Origin: Exiguobacterium profundum
GTDB taxonomy: Bacteria > Bacillota > Bacilli > Exiguobacteriales > Exiguobacteriaceae
DNA: 64,000 nt
Direction of reading: 5' to 3'
NCBI RefSeq assembly: GCF_001909285.1
Contig: NZ_MRSV01000001.1
Location: 1,599,680 to 1,663,679 of the forward strand
Shown: piece by piece, positions 17,415 through 25,377 of the stretch
How the letters are laid out: each line of letters opens with the position of its first letter
Numbering within the stretch: position 1 is the stretch's first letter
Program-made: the position numbers and the translations under genes
The notes under the pieces: model-generated
What the model saw: only the letters and a program-made list of their open reading frames with translations
Told to the model about the DNA's origin: nothing
The model's database searches: none

Positions 17415-18542
17415 ATGGTAAACGAGACACGCGTGCTCGACACATTTTTAGGATTGGTCGGCATCGATTCAGAAACGAAGGAAGAAGCGGTCATCTGTGA
17501 ACATTTGAAAGGTGTATTCACAGAGCTTGGCTGCGACGTCTACGAGGACGACGCATCAACGAAGACGGCACACTCTGGTAACAACTTGATCATCACGTTG
17601 CCTGCAACGAAAGAAAATGTTGATCCGATTTACTTTACGGCTCACATGGATACGGTCACTCCAGGTAAAGGAATCAAGACGAGCATCAAAGACGGATATG
17701 TCGTCACGGATGGTACGACGATTCTCGGAGCAGACGACAAGACCGGCCTCACTGCGATGATCGAACTCGTGCGTGTATTGAAAGAAAAACAAATTCCACA
17801 TGGTCAAATCCAGTTCGTGATCACGGTCGGGGAAGAATCAGGTCTCGTCGGTGCGAAAGTATTGGATTTATCGAAAATCGATGCGAAGTTCGGTTTTGCC
17901 CTTGATTCGGATGGACCAGTTGGAGACATCATTGTCGCCGCTCCGACTCAAGCAAAAGTGAACGCGAAGATTTACGGGAAGACGGCTCATGCTGGTGTCG
18001 CACCTGAAAAAGGAATCTCGGCGATTCAAATCGCAGCGAAAGCCATCGCGAAGATGCCGCTCGGTCGTATCGATGAAGAGACGACAGCCAACATCGGACG
18101 TTTCGAAGGGGGTCGCGCGACAAACATCGTGTGTGACTATGTCGAAGTTCTTGCTGAGGCCCGTTCCCTCATCCATGAGAAGATGGAGAAACAGGCGGAA
18201 ACGATGAAACAAGCGTACATCGAGGTCGCTGAGTCGTTCGGTGGTCGTGCCGAAGTGGACATCGACATCATGTATCCTGGATTCAAGTTTGAAGAAGGCG
18301 ACGAAGTCGTTGAAGTTGCGAAACGTGCGGCCCAGACAATCGGACGCCCGACACGAATCCTCCATTCAGGTGGAGGGTCGGATGCCAACGTGATCGCAGG
18401 TGGCGGAATCCCGACAGTCAACTTGGCTGTAGGCTATGAAGAGATTCATACGACGAACGAACGCATGCCACTTGAAGAGTTGTATAAACTCGTCGAATAT
18501 GTCGTGACAATCGTTGAAGAAGTCGCATCACCTAAGCAATAA
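17415..18542 (+). CDS. Peptidase T-like metallopeptidase (M20B)
   Basis: Cytoplasmic di-zinc aminotripeptidase-type enzyme, 375 aa, like B. subtilis YqjE. Motifs: HMDTVTPG (metal His/Asp), GADDKTGLTAM (bridging Asp), VGEESGLVGAK (catalytic Glu pair), GKTAHAGVAPEKG in the lid domain, and HSGGGSDANVIAGGG near the end. The ATG at 17415 sits 9 bp after GGAGGG. Substrate preference is inferred from family. Confidence 0.88.
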   Translation: MVNETRVLDTFLGLVGIDSETKEEAVICEHLKGVFTELGCDVYEDDASTKTAHSGNNLIITLPATKENVDPIYFTAHMDTVTPGKGIKTSIKDGYVVTDGTTILGADDKTGLTAMIELVRVLKEKQIPHGQIQFVITVGEESGLVGAKVLDLSKIDAKFGFALDSDGPVGDIIVAAPTQAKVNAKIYGKTAHAGVAPEKGISAIQIAAKAIAKMPLGRIDEETTANIGRFEGGRATNIVCDYVEVLAEARSLIHEKMEKQAETMKQAYIEVAESFGGRAEVDIDIMYPGFKFEEGDEVVEVAKRAAQTIGRPTRILHSGGGSDANVIAGGGIPTVNLAVGYEEIHTTNERMPLEELYKLVEYVVTIVEEVASPKQ

Positions 18543-18570
18543 AAAAGAGCCGACCATTCGTCGGCTCTTC
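18541..18570. terminator. Bidirectional terminator
   Basis: AAGAGCCGA pairs with TCGGCTCTT across a 7-base loop; A-rich 5' flank. It serves the peptidase gene and the small leftward ORF. Confidence 0.85.
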
Positions 18571-18587
18571 GTATGTGTTCGTACTCG

Positions 18588-18761
18588 TTATGCTGCGAAC
18601 TCCAGTGATTCTAAAATCAACTCGTCTGTGCAATGAAGTTCGATCGCTATGTCGTGAATGCGGATAGAGGTGCCTTGTTCCTGTTGGTGCAAGCGATTCA
18701 TCAAAGCTGCTCGTTCTCGAATCGTCTCATAAATCGATTCGGGTTGTTCTGCCTTGGTCAT
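18588..18761 (-). CDS. Small protein, 57 aa, unknown
   Basis: Starts MTKAEQPESIYETIRERAAL and ends ELILESLEFAA; acidic and helical, with IRIHDIAIELHCTDELILES weakly recalling a helix-turn-helix. No family recognised. A GTG one codon earlier (18764) has better spacing from AAAAGGA. An extended -10 (TGCTATACT, minus strand, 18794-18802) lies upstream and a terminator downstream, so it looks like a real single-gene unit. Confidence 0.6.
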   Translation of the reverse strand: MTKAEQPESIYETIRERAALMNRLHQQEQGTSIRIHDIAIELHCTDELILESLEFAA

Positions 18762-18793
18762 CACAAATCACATCCTTTTCAGCGATTACGTCA

Positions 18794-18802
18794 AGTATAG
18801 CA
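18794..18802 (-). promoter_or_regulatory. Extended -10 promoter of the 57-aa ORF
   Basis: Minus strand TGCTATACT matches TGnTATAAT with one difference; no good -35. Confidence 0.45.
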
Positions 18803-18833
18803 TGGACGGTTTGAAGAAAGGACTTAAATATTT

Positions 18834-19739
18834 ATGAAGTTACAGTTTTTAGGAACTGGGTCGGGGATGCCTTCGAAACAGCGCAACGTATCAGGGCTTG
18901 CACTCGATTTATCGAACGTGACCTGGCTGATTGATTGTGGAGAGGGCACACAACATCAAATGCTCTACACGAAAATCAAACCGAGGAAAGTGACCGCGGT
19001 ATGGGTGACACACCTTCATGGTGACCATGTCTTCGGATTGCCTGGATTCTTGTCGACTCGTTCGGCACTCGATGGGGCCTCGCCCTTGACCGTCTATGGA
19101 CCAAAAGGATTGAAAAAATGGCTAGAAGTTACGTTGCGTGTCACGGGCTCACATTTAGGATATGAGCTGACCGTGATCGAGTACTCCGACGGGGACACAT
19201 TCATACAAGACGACCATCTCGTCACTGTGCGAAAATTAGAGCATCGGTTCCCTTCATTCGGTTTCCGAATCGATGGTCAAAAAAAACCGGGCATGTTACG
19301 CGTCGACCTTGTAAAAGAACTCGGCATTCCAAGTGGACCGATTTATCGAACAATCAAAGAATCAGACCAATTTGAATTTGAAGGAAAATGGTATGACTCT
19401 AAAGAATACGTCACTGAACCGATTCCGGGAAAAATCGTAGCGATTTTAGGAGATACAATCCCGTGTGAGAACGCGCAGAAGTTGGCGGATGGAGCAGACC
19501 TCCTCGTTCACGAGGCGACGTTTATGGAGGCGGAACAAGCGCTCGCTCGGAAGTATGGTCACTCGACGACACGTGAAGCGACCGCGCTAGCGAATGCGTG
19601 CGCCGTCGGCAAGCTGATTGTGACACACATCTCAGCACGCTATGTCGGACGAGAGGAAGAATTTGTTCAAGAAGTTGTGTCGGATTTTCCATCGAGTCTC
19701 GTTGCGACGGACTTTTTAGAATATACAGTGGGGGATTGA
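18834..19739 (+). CDS. rnz: Ribonuclease Z
   Basis: Endonuclease that removes 3' trailers from tRNA precursors. 301 aa, near the usual 307. Metal motif THLHGDHVFGLPGFLSTRS, later HEATFMEAEQALARKYGHST and THISARY supply the zinc ligands. The ATG at 18834 has GAAAGGA upstream. The next gene's GTG starts one base after its stop, so the essential tRNA nuclease heads an operon that continues into the ECF-like cluster. Confidence 0.93.
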   Translation: MKLQFLGTGSGMPSKQRNVSGLALDLSNVTWLIDCGEGTQHQMLYTKIKPRKVTAVWVTHLHGDHVFGLPGFLSTRSALDGASPLTVYGPKGLKKWLEVTLRVTGSHLGYELTVIEYSDGDTFIQDDHLVTVRKLEHRFPSFGFRIDGQKKPGMLRVDLVKELGIPSGPIYRTIKESDQFEFEGKWYDSKEYVTEPIPGKIVAILGDTIPCENAQKLADGADLLVHEATFMEAEQALARKYGHSTTREATALANACAVGKLIVTHISARYVGREEEFVQEVVSDFPSSLVATDFLEYTVGD

Positions 19740-19740
19740 T

Positions 19741-20625
19741 GTGACCATTCAACTCTATGTATGGGCAGCCTTTTTAGTAATCAGCGTTCTATTAGGGATT
19801 CGATTGAATCAATTAAAAGAGCCGGAAGCGAACTTTTTTCCAAAGTTCTTATTTTATTCACTGCTTGGAATCGTGTCTTTCCCCATCGGCGGTTTTCACA
19901 TTCCGATTGGCTTTCTATTGTCTTTTTTGTTCTTTCTGAAACAGAACAGCCGGTATAAATGGTATGGGGCACTGTTAGGGTTCTTCTTTTTTCTTTTTTT
20001 GCTTTTTGTCCCGTTATTCGATCAATCCGGGTTTCGTTCCGAATCGCAACAAATCGGCGCCGTTTCGGTCACGGATGAATCGTTTGATGACATGACTGAA
20101 AAGTTGTTACAACGAATCAATAGTGAATCGATTAAATTAGATCGTGGGAAACTACAGATTGACCGAGAAGGGAACGTTCAATCCATTGAGTACTTACTCA
20201 TGGTGGAACGAGCCGAATCGTTCCAACAGATCCGTGTAACATACGGCTCAGGACAACTTTCGTATGAACAAGTGGATGAATTACGTAAAGAATCTGGACA
20301 GGCCTTCTTTGAAAAGCTAGTCGAATTCGACCACATGCTGTCGACGTTACGAGGTCCTTCGTGGGAGGAGTATACTGACGTCGTTTCTGCCCCAGTGTTA
20401 CAACTTTCCTATGATGGACTGTATGACATGTATACGTTCGAAAACGAATCGATGCTCATGATTAATCGGGACAATGAACTGGTCAAGTTCTGGCTCCAGC
20501 GCGAACCGGTCCTCGCAAACAGCATCCAACTCGTCGGACTGACAAGGGAAGGACGGAGTTCAGGCGAACGTTTTGCGATACTATATAACTATTCGATACA
20601 TCAACGAGAGGATTTGACAGAATGA
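19741..20625 (+). CDS. Membrane protein with extracytoplasmic domain, unknown
   Basis: 294 aa, no family recognised. Three hydrophobic segments lie in the first 95 residues (including a Phe-rich GFFFFLFLLFVPLF), followed by about 200 polar residues likely outside the cell. The GTG start is one base after rnz, and its TGA overlaps the start of the DUF4430 lipoprotein gene (ATGA 20622-20625), so it is coupled to the ECF-like cluster. A role as an accessory subunit of that transporter is possible but not shown. Confidence 0.6.
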   Translation: MTIQLYVWAAFLVISVLLGIRLNQLKEPEANFFPKFLFYSLLGIVSFPIGGFHIPIGFLLSFLFFLKQNSRYKWYGALLGFFFFLFLLFVPLFDQSGFRSESQQIGAVSVTDESFDDMTEKLLQRINSESIKLDRGKLQIDREGNVQSIEYLLMVERAESFQQIRVTYGSGQLSYEQVDELRKESGQAFFEKLVEFDHMLSTLRGPSWEEYTDVVSAPVLQLSYDGLYDMYTFENESMLMINRDNELVKFWLQREPVLANSIQLVGLTREGRSSGERFAILYNYSIHQREDLTE

Positions 20626-21032
20626 TCAAACCGTATTTAAGTATTTCCCTATTAGCGACCGCACTTCTTGTCGGATGTGGCGGAGAAGAAACACAACAAG
20701 AGACCTGCGATGTAACTCCAACCATTTCCGTATACAATGCGGCGACGGAGGAGACGCTCTATCAAGAGAAGAGTGTTTGTCTTGAAGAGGATGCGACCGT
20801 GCTCGACGCATTAAAAGCGACAGGGCTTGATCTAGAAGTGACAGGAAGCGGAGACATGTCGTACGTGACGGCAATCGAAGGCATCGAAGAAAAATCAGAA
20901 GGACAATCGTCAGGCTGGGTATTTGCTTTTAATGGCGCGCCCGGAGATGAAGGGGCCGGTGCTAAAGAAGTAGAATCGACGGATGTCATTCAGTGGCGGT
21001 TTGAAGAAGATGCGATTGCTTTCTTCGAATGA
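20622..21032 (+). CDS. DUF4430 lipoprotein
   Basis: 136 aa. Signal peptide with lipobox LLVGC at about residue 19, then a single DUF4430 (transcobalamin-C-like) domain: VLDALKATGLDLEVT, YVTAIEGIEE, SSGWVFAFNG and VIQWRFEED. DUF4430 proteins often accompany ECF transporters and are suspected of binding cobalamin-like ligands, but the ligand here is unknown. It overlaps the preceding membrane gene by four bases and the EcfT frame downstream. Confidence 0.75.
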   Translation: MIKPYLSISLLATALLVGCGGEETQQETCDVTPTISVYNAATEETLYQEKSVCLEEDATVLDALKATGLDLEVTGSGDMSYVTAIEGIEEKSEGQSSGWVFAFNGAPGDEGAGAKEVESTDVIQWRFEEDAIAFFE

Positions 21033-21669
21033 GGCAGATTGGGAGCGGCGACATCCTGTCACGCTCCTTTTCTTTCTATTTAGTCATCTATTCATTCTGA
21101 CGTATATCCATGATGTCACAGTATTTGTCATCGGCCTTGTTCTTTTGCTCATGCTTGAACGTCGGTTTCCATGGACGATGCTCATCGTATTGATTGCGTT
21201 TGCTCTCGTCTCGGTCTTCCCTGCATTGTTTGGATGGGAGTTATCGCTCACTTACATATGGCGTCAGCTATTGAAGTTGGCTACTTTCTTACTTGGCATG
21301 CTGTGGATTTCTCGGATTGTTCGATTGGAACGATTGCTCCCACTTCTCTATAAATGGCCCCGTTCAACTTCCCTCTTGTACGGGGCGTGGGCACTTATTC
21401 CTTCGATGGAACGAGCGGTACGTCAGTCGCTCAGAAGTCACCCCAAAAAAGCGTGGCAAGAAGCAATCGAGATTGGCATTAATAGCCAAAGGCATGAGCC
21501 ACGATTTGCGGTCGAGCCGATGCGTCGATTCCGATTTGAGGATGTTCTCCAACTCTTTATGATTGGCTTGATTGGCTACGTATCACTCGAGTGGACCATC
21601 ATCCCATGGCTCATCTATCCATACGTCACAAAAGGAGGTGTTCGTGATGCAATGGCTTTCTACCGTTGA
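21010..21669 (+). CDS. ECF transporter transmembrane protein, EcfT-like
   Basis: About 219 aa if ATG 21010 is used; the frame is open from 20983 and no start has a good ribosome site, so translation may depend on coupling to the DUF4430 gene, which it overlaps. Several helices in the first 120 residues, then a coupling region with ERLLPLLYKWPRSTSLL and MERAVRQSLRSHPKKAWQEA, where EcfT proteins carry Ala-Arg-Ser/Gly motifs contacting the ATPases. The C-terminus has one more helix. Confidence 0.68.
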   Translation: MRLLSSNEADWERRHPVTLLFFLFSHLFILTYIHDVTVFVIGLVLLLMLERRFPWTMLIVLIAFALVSVFPALFGWELSLTYIWRQLLKLATFLLGMLWISRIVRLERLLPLLYKWPRSTSLLYGAWALIPSMERAVRQSLRSHPKKAWQEAIEIGINSQRHEPRFAVEPMRRFRFEDVLQLFMIGLIGYVSLEWTIIPWLIYPYVTKGGVRDAMAFYR

Positions 21670-22603
21670 CGGGTCGCTCGAGGCATATATCGAGCGGTAT
21701 CGTCCTCGAGTCATCAGAATGAATCAACCATTCTCAGGAAAAGTTGGTCATTTATTATCCCGTGTTGATTCGCTTCGGGGGGCGGAACTCGCCTCACTCT
21801 TACAAATCGATGCCCTGTATCCAAAAGCGTTTGACGCCTGTTCAAGCGGTGAGCAACAGATTGTACAAGTCGCTTATGCTCTATTAGATCAGCCCGAAGC
21901 AATTGTACTTATCGAACCGTTCCGCCACCTCGATCAATTCCGTAGAGAACATCTAGAGATGCTACTTCGTCGTACTTCCGGTCTCGGTGTTCGGATTGGT
22001 TATACGGAACGGGCGCAAGAATCGTCTGAAGACATGAAAATCACTTTCCGACAATCGGAGACGATACCAAGAATTGAAGCGACCGATGTATCCTATCGTC
22101 ATCCGCTTCAGGCGACTTATGCCATTGAAGAAGTGACGGTCCAAATGAATGAACCTGGCCTCACAGTCTGTATTGGGACGAACGGAAGTGGAAAATCGAC
22201 GTTGCTCGAACTTTTAGCAAGGAGCAGACGCCCTCTTCGTGGACGGGTGAAGCGGGGGGAGCGAGCTGCTTATCTTCCTGCCGAAACGGAATACGGTCCG
22301 TTTCCGAAAGAATCGAACCGGAGGATCGCTCAACTACAAGCCGTCCTGAACGACTCGGCAAGCGTCCTTTTGCTCGATGAACCGACGGTGGATTTAACGA
22401 ATGGGGAACGTACGGCGTTCCTTGAAGCGCTCTTGAAAAAGTCCGAATCAGCACGCGTGCTTTGTGCGACACATGATTTGGCGTTAGTCGACCAAGCGTC
22501 GGACGTGATTTACCTTGCGAGTGGTCGCGTGGTCTTTCAAGGAGAACGGTCACTCTTTCAAGAACGGAGTACGCTATGGTCACATACGTCCTCGCTATTC
22601 TGA
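21647..22603 (+). CDS. Fused, compacted double ABC ATPase (EcfA-like) with complementary degenerate halves
   Basis: 318 aa, against roughly 270 per domain for EcfA pairs. The ATG at 21647 follows AAAGGAGG by 8 bp. N half (1-135): a Q-loop-like RVIRMNQPF, a signature CSSGEQQIVQVAYALL (65-80) and a Walker B-like AIVLIEPFRHLD (85-96), but no Walker A at all. C half (140-318): Walker A GTNGSGKST (177-185), Walker B VLLLDEPTVDL (240-250) and switch His in CATHDLAL (276), but only about 55 residues between Walker A and B, with KES where LSGGQ should be. One composite ATP site could form from C-half Walker A and N-half signature. It overlaps the S component gene. Confidence 0.75.
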   Translation: MQWLSTVDGSLEAYIERYRPRVIRMNQPFSGKVGHLLSRVDSLRGAELASLLQIDALYPKAFDACSSGEQQIVQVAYALLDQPEAIVLIEPFRHLDQFRREHLEMLLRRTSGLGVRIGYTERAQESSEDMKITFRQSETIPRIEATDVSYRHPLQATYAIEEVTVQMNEPGLTVCIGTNGSGKSTLLELLARSRRPLRGRVKRGERAAYLPAETEYGPFPKESNRRIAQLQAVLNDSASVLLLDEPTVDLTNGERTAFLEALLKKSESARVLCATHDLALVDQASDVIYLASGRVVFQGERSLFQERSTLWSHTSSLF

Positions 22604-23121
22604 TTGCCATCCTGGTGCTGTATCGATTTGAGAAATCTGATCTCCCGGTTCAACCGCTCGTGCAGCTTTTGGCACTCGCAGTCATCGGTCGCTGGCTTTT
22701 CATGACGATTCCGAACGTACAACCGACGACAGCCATTTTGATGCTGACGGCACTATGTATTGGATTGAATGCTGCGGCGGTCCTTGCGCTTTTCGTACCC
22801 ATCTTGTCAGGTCTGTTGCTCGGGATCGGACCGTTCGTCTTCTATCAATTTTTAGGCTGGCTCCTTATCGTAACGCTCGTCAGCAGTTTTAGACCGTTAT
22901 GGATGAAGTCGAACATCCTTTTTCTTTTTTTTTGTTTTTTGTCCGGATTTATATATGGATGGACGACCAATCTAGCGTTCTTCGAAGTGATTGGAGCTGA
23001 TTTTTGGAAGCTACTTCTACTCAGCGTCCCGTTTGACTTGGCACATGGGCTATCGAACGTCGTTTTCCTCTTTTTAATCCGTCCCTTGTTCGAGCGCATA
23101 TTCCTTCGTCAACTCGGGTAA
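22576..23121 (+). CDS. ECF transporter S component (substrate-binding membrane protein)
   Basis: 181 aa, five to six predicted helices. GRWLFMTIPNVQPTTAILM near residue 38 and PFVFYQFLGWLLIV near 90 are typical of S components that capture a small vitamin-like ligand, and FDLAHGLSNVVFLFL sits near the C-terminus. The start overlaps the ATPase gene by 28 bp. Ligand unknown; the DUF4430 partner makes a corrinoid or similar compound a reasonable guess. Confidence 0.72.
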   Translation: MVTYVLAILIAILVLYRFEKSDLPVQPLVQLLALAVIGRWLFMTIPNVQPTTAILMLTALCIGLNAAAVLALFVPILSGLLLGIGPFVFYQFLGWLLIVTLVSSFRPLWMKSNILFLFFCFLSGFIYGWTTNLAFFEVIGADFWKLLLLSVPFDLAHGLSNVVFLFLIRPLFERIFLRQLG

Positions 23122-23162
23122 ATATACAATAGTCATATCATTTTGAGTGAGGTGAACGACGG

Positions 23163-23495
23163 ATGGGTGCGTATATCAATCTCACAGAAGTCGGCATGTT
23201 TCTACTCGTAGGACTATTGTTTATCTTATTAAACCTGATTCTATTGGCAAAACGTTACACGAGAGCCCGTTTAGCCATGATCAGCATCCTTGCGGCGAGC
23301 GTGTGGCCAGCACTCATGATTGTGCTTTCCGTGGAACAACTGAGCATCATGGACCAGCTCACGTCAGGAGACCTGACGCTCGATGCCGTCATGGCGTGGG
23401 GAGTCGTCATCGCTACAGCGCTGATGACTATGATTCCGGCAGGTGTATTTCTACACCGGCTTGTGAACGTCTCTCGCTTACACTCTGAACCATAA
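23163..23495 (+). CDS. Small membrane protein, unknown
   Basis: 110 aa with three hydrophobic segments (about 9-28, 38-54, 78-98). No family recognised. The ATG at 23163 follows GTGAGG. It lies 41 bp after the S component with no terminator between, so it probably belongs to the same transcript, and it ends at a strong hairpin. Confidence 0.6.
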   Translation: MGAYINLTEVGMFLLVGLLFILLNLILLAKRYTRARLAMISILAASVWPALMIVLSVEQLSIMDQLTSGDLTLDAVMAWGVVIATALMTMIPAGVFLHRLVNVSRLHSEP

Positions 23496-23526
23496 AAGGA
23501 GCGACCCGATGCGGTCGCTCCTTTTT
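23494..23526. terminator. Bidirectional terminator after the ECF-like cluster
   Basis: AAAAGGAGCGACC pairs with GGTCGCTCCTTTTT around a 6-base loop. Confidence 0.92.
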
Positions 23527-24320
23527 CATGTGGTCGATTCAGCAGGTGTTCCATCAGCCGTTTTTTGGACGCGACTTAATACTTCGAGACTGAGAGCTCG
23601 TGGCATCAATTTGGCGACCCCGACCAATAACTGATTAGAGAGTCCAGGGATGACCACACGCTTGTTATTCATCACCCCTTTGTATCCGAAGAAGGCGACG
23701 AGATGAGATGGCATTTTCGAGAATGACAATTCACTCCCGGCACGATTAAAGAAGTTCGTATCCGTCGGGCCAGGGCATAACACACTCACATGCACGCCAC
23801 TACCTTTCACCTCGGCATGAATCGCTTCAGTGAATGAGAGGACATAGGCTTTCGTCGCGTAATAGACGGCCATATATGGACCAGGTTGGAAGGCAGCGAC
23901 AGATGCAACGTTCAACACATATCCGTGGTCACGTTCGAGCATGCCAGGCAAATAGGCTTTCGTCAATTCGGTCAACGTATTGACGTTCAATCGGACCTCG
24001 TCGGCTTCCGTCTCAGCATCAAGGTCGGCGAACGCGCCGGACGTGCCAAACCCGGCATTGTTAATTAAAAAGTCGACAGTGAGGCCAGCTTCGGCAATCA
24101 TCGCCGTCAATCGGACTGCTGCGCCATGTTTTGCCAAATCTAGAGCAAAGACATGTACGTTGATGCGATAACGTGTCTCAAGTACTTTTTTTAGTTCATG
24201 CAATCGTGGTTCGTTCCGAGATACTAAAATACAGTCGTAGCCGTCGCGAGCGGCGAGTACGGCCAAGTCTAGACCGATGCCCATCGAGGCGCCGGTGATT
24301 AAAGCTGTCTTTGACAACAT
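23526..24320 (-). CDS. Short-chain dehydrogenase/reductase
   Basis: 264 aa from ATG 24320, which follows AAAGGAG by 6 bp; the frame is open to 24368. NAD(P) motif TGASMGIGLDLA, NNAGFGTSG, catalytic Ser in NVASVAAFQPGPYMAVYYATK with YxxxK (YYATK). The sequence resembles the DltE/YqjQ-like classical SDRs; substrate unknown. Monocistronic, between its own terminator and the divergent trhP1. Confidence 0.82.
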   Translation of the reverse strand: MLSKTALITGASMGIGLDLAVLAARDGYDCILVSRNEPRLHELKKVLETRYRINVHVFALDLAKHGAAVRLTAMIAEAGLTVDFLINNAGFGTSGAFADLDAETEADEVRLNVNTLTELTKAYLPGMLERDHGYVLNVASVAAFQPGPYMAVYYATKAYVLSFTEAIHAEVKGSGVHVSVLCPGPTDTNFFNRAGSELSFSKMPSHLVAFFGYKGVMNNKRVVIPGLSNQLLVGVAKLMPRALSLEVLSRVQKTADGTPAESTT

Positions 24321-24465
24321 GATCCACTCCTTTGATGAAAAGTCATACATTGTTACTGAATTCTTCACGAGTTGTTAAAATCCTGCTCCGTTCGCACATT
24401 GAAACATATGCTAAAGTATAGCAAGAAAATGTGATTAGACTCACAAAGTAGGGAGTAGAACAAAT

Positions 24466-25368
24466 ATGATGATTCAGCTCGTCACTACGGCGCAAAGCGT
24501 TGATCAGGCAGAAGCGTTAATCAAAGCCGGCGCGGACCGACTATATATCGGAAATTCAAGGTTTGGGTTGAGACAAAAAGGTGACTGGACAATCGATGCT
24601 GTGAGAGAAGTCACACAACTTGCCCATCGGTATGGGAAAGAAGTGACGGTAGCCGTCAACAACCTGATGCACAATGACCACATTGAAGAGTTAAAAGATT
24701 ATTTGCAAACGCTGAAAACGATAGGAGTCGATGATGTCACCGCTGGAGACCCCGGCGCCATTCGCTTGATTCGACAGGCAAAGATTCCGTATTGGTATGA
24801 TGCCCAAACGCTCGTCACATCCGCCAAACAGATCCAATTTTGGGGGAAACGCGAAGCGATTGGAGCGGTCGTCGCCCGCGAAGTGACAATCGAAGAACTC
24901 GTCTTGATCCAGCAGCAAATCGGACTTCCTGTTGAAGTGCAAGTATATGGTCCGACATGCATCCATCACTCTAAACGCCCACTCGTGACGAATTACTTTA
25001 ATGAACTCGGAAGACCGGTTGAAGAAGCAAAACAACGCGAATTTTATATGAGCGAACCGGCAGATACGACCAGTCGTTATCCCATCTATGAGGACGAGAA
25101 CGGCACCCATATTTTCTCTGAGGATTTGACGCTCATGGGTCAGCTTCCGACGTTAGTCAAAAATGGACTTCACACGTGGAAGCTAGACGGATGGCACGCC
25201 GGGGACCAGTTTGTTGAAATCGTTCAGTTGTTTACTTATGCCCGGACGAATTTGTTGAACGGTCGATTTGATCGTGTAGAGATGGAACATCGTCTTCACG
25301 AGCTTCAACCGGAAACGTTCCGTCTCGGTACGGGACTGTGGTTACGAAAACCAGAAGAGATTAAGTGA
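24466..25368 (+). CDS. trhP1: U32 peptidase-like tRNA hydroxylation protein TrhP1 (YrrN)
   Basis: 300 aa, U32 family. In B. subtilis YrrN and YrrO make prephenate-dependent 5-hydroxyuridine at position 34 of some tRNAs. Shows AGADRLYIGNSRFGLR, VNNLMHNDHIEEL, VAREVTIEELV and VYGPTCIHHSKRPLVTNY. It has fewer cysteines than its partner. Followed after 9 bp by trhP2 with a matching fold. The trmR-like methyltransferase that precedes this pair in B. subtilis (recalled) is absent here. Confidence 0.83.
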   Translation: MMIQLVTTAQSVDQAEALIKAGADRLYIGNSRFGLRQKGDWTIDAVREVTQLAHRYGKEVTVAVNNLMHNDHIEELKDYLQTLKTIGVDDVTAGDPGAIRLIRQAKIPYWYDAQTLVTSAKQIQFWGKREAIGAVVAREVTIEELVLIQQQIGLPVEVQVYGPTCIHHSKRPLVTNYFNELGRPVEEAKQREFYMSEPADTTSRYPIYEDENGTHIFSEDLTLMGQLPTLVKNGLHTWKLDGWHAGDQFVEIVQLFTYARTNLLNGRFDRVEMEHRLHELQPETFRLGTGLWLRKPEEIK

Positions 25369-25377
25369 GGGATCAAG

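Noticed and set aside
18780-18833. Cobalamin riboswitch controlling the rnz-ECF cluster
   Set aside because: The leader is about 50 bp with no B12-box-like sequence, and none is found inside the cluster.
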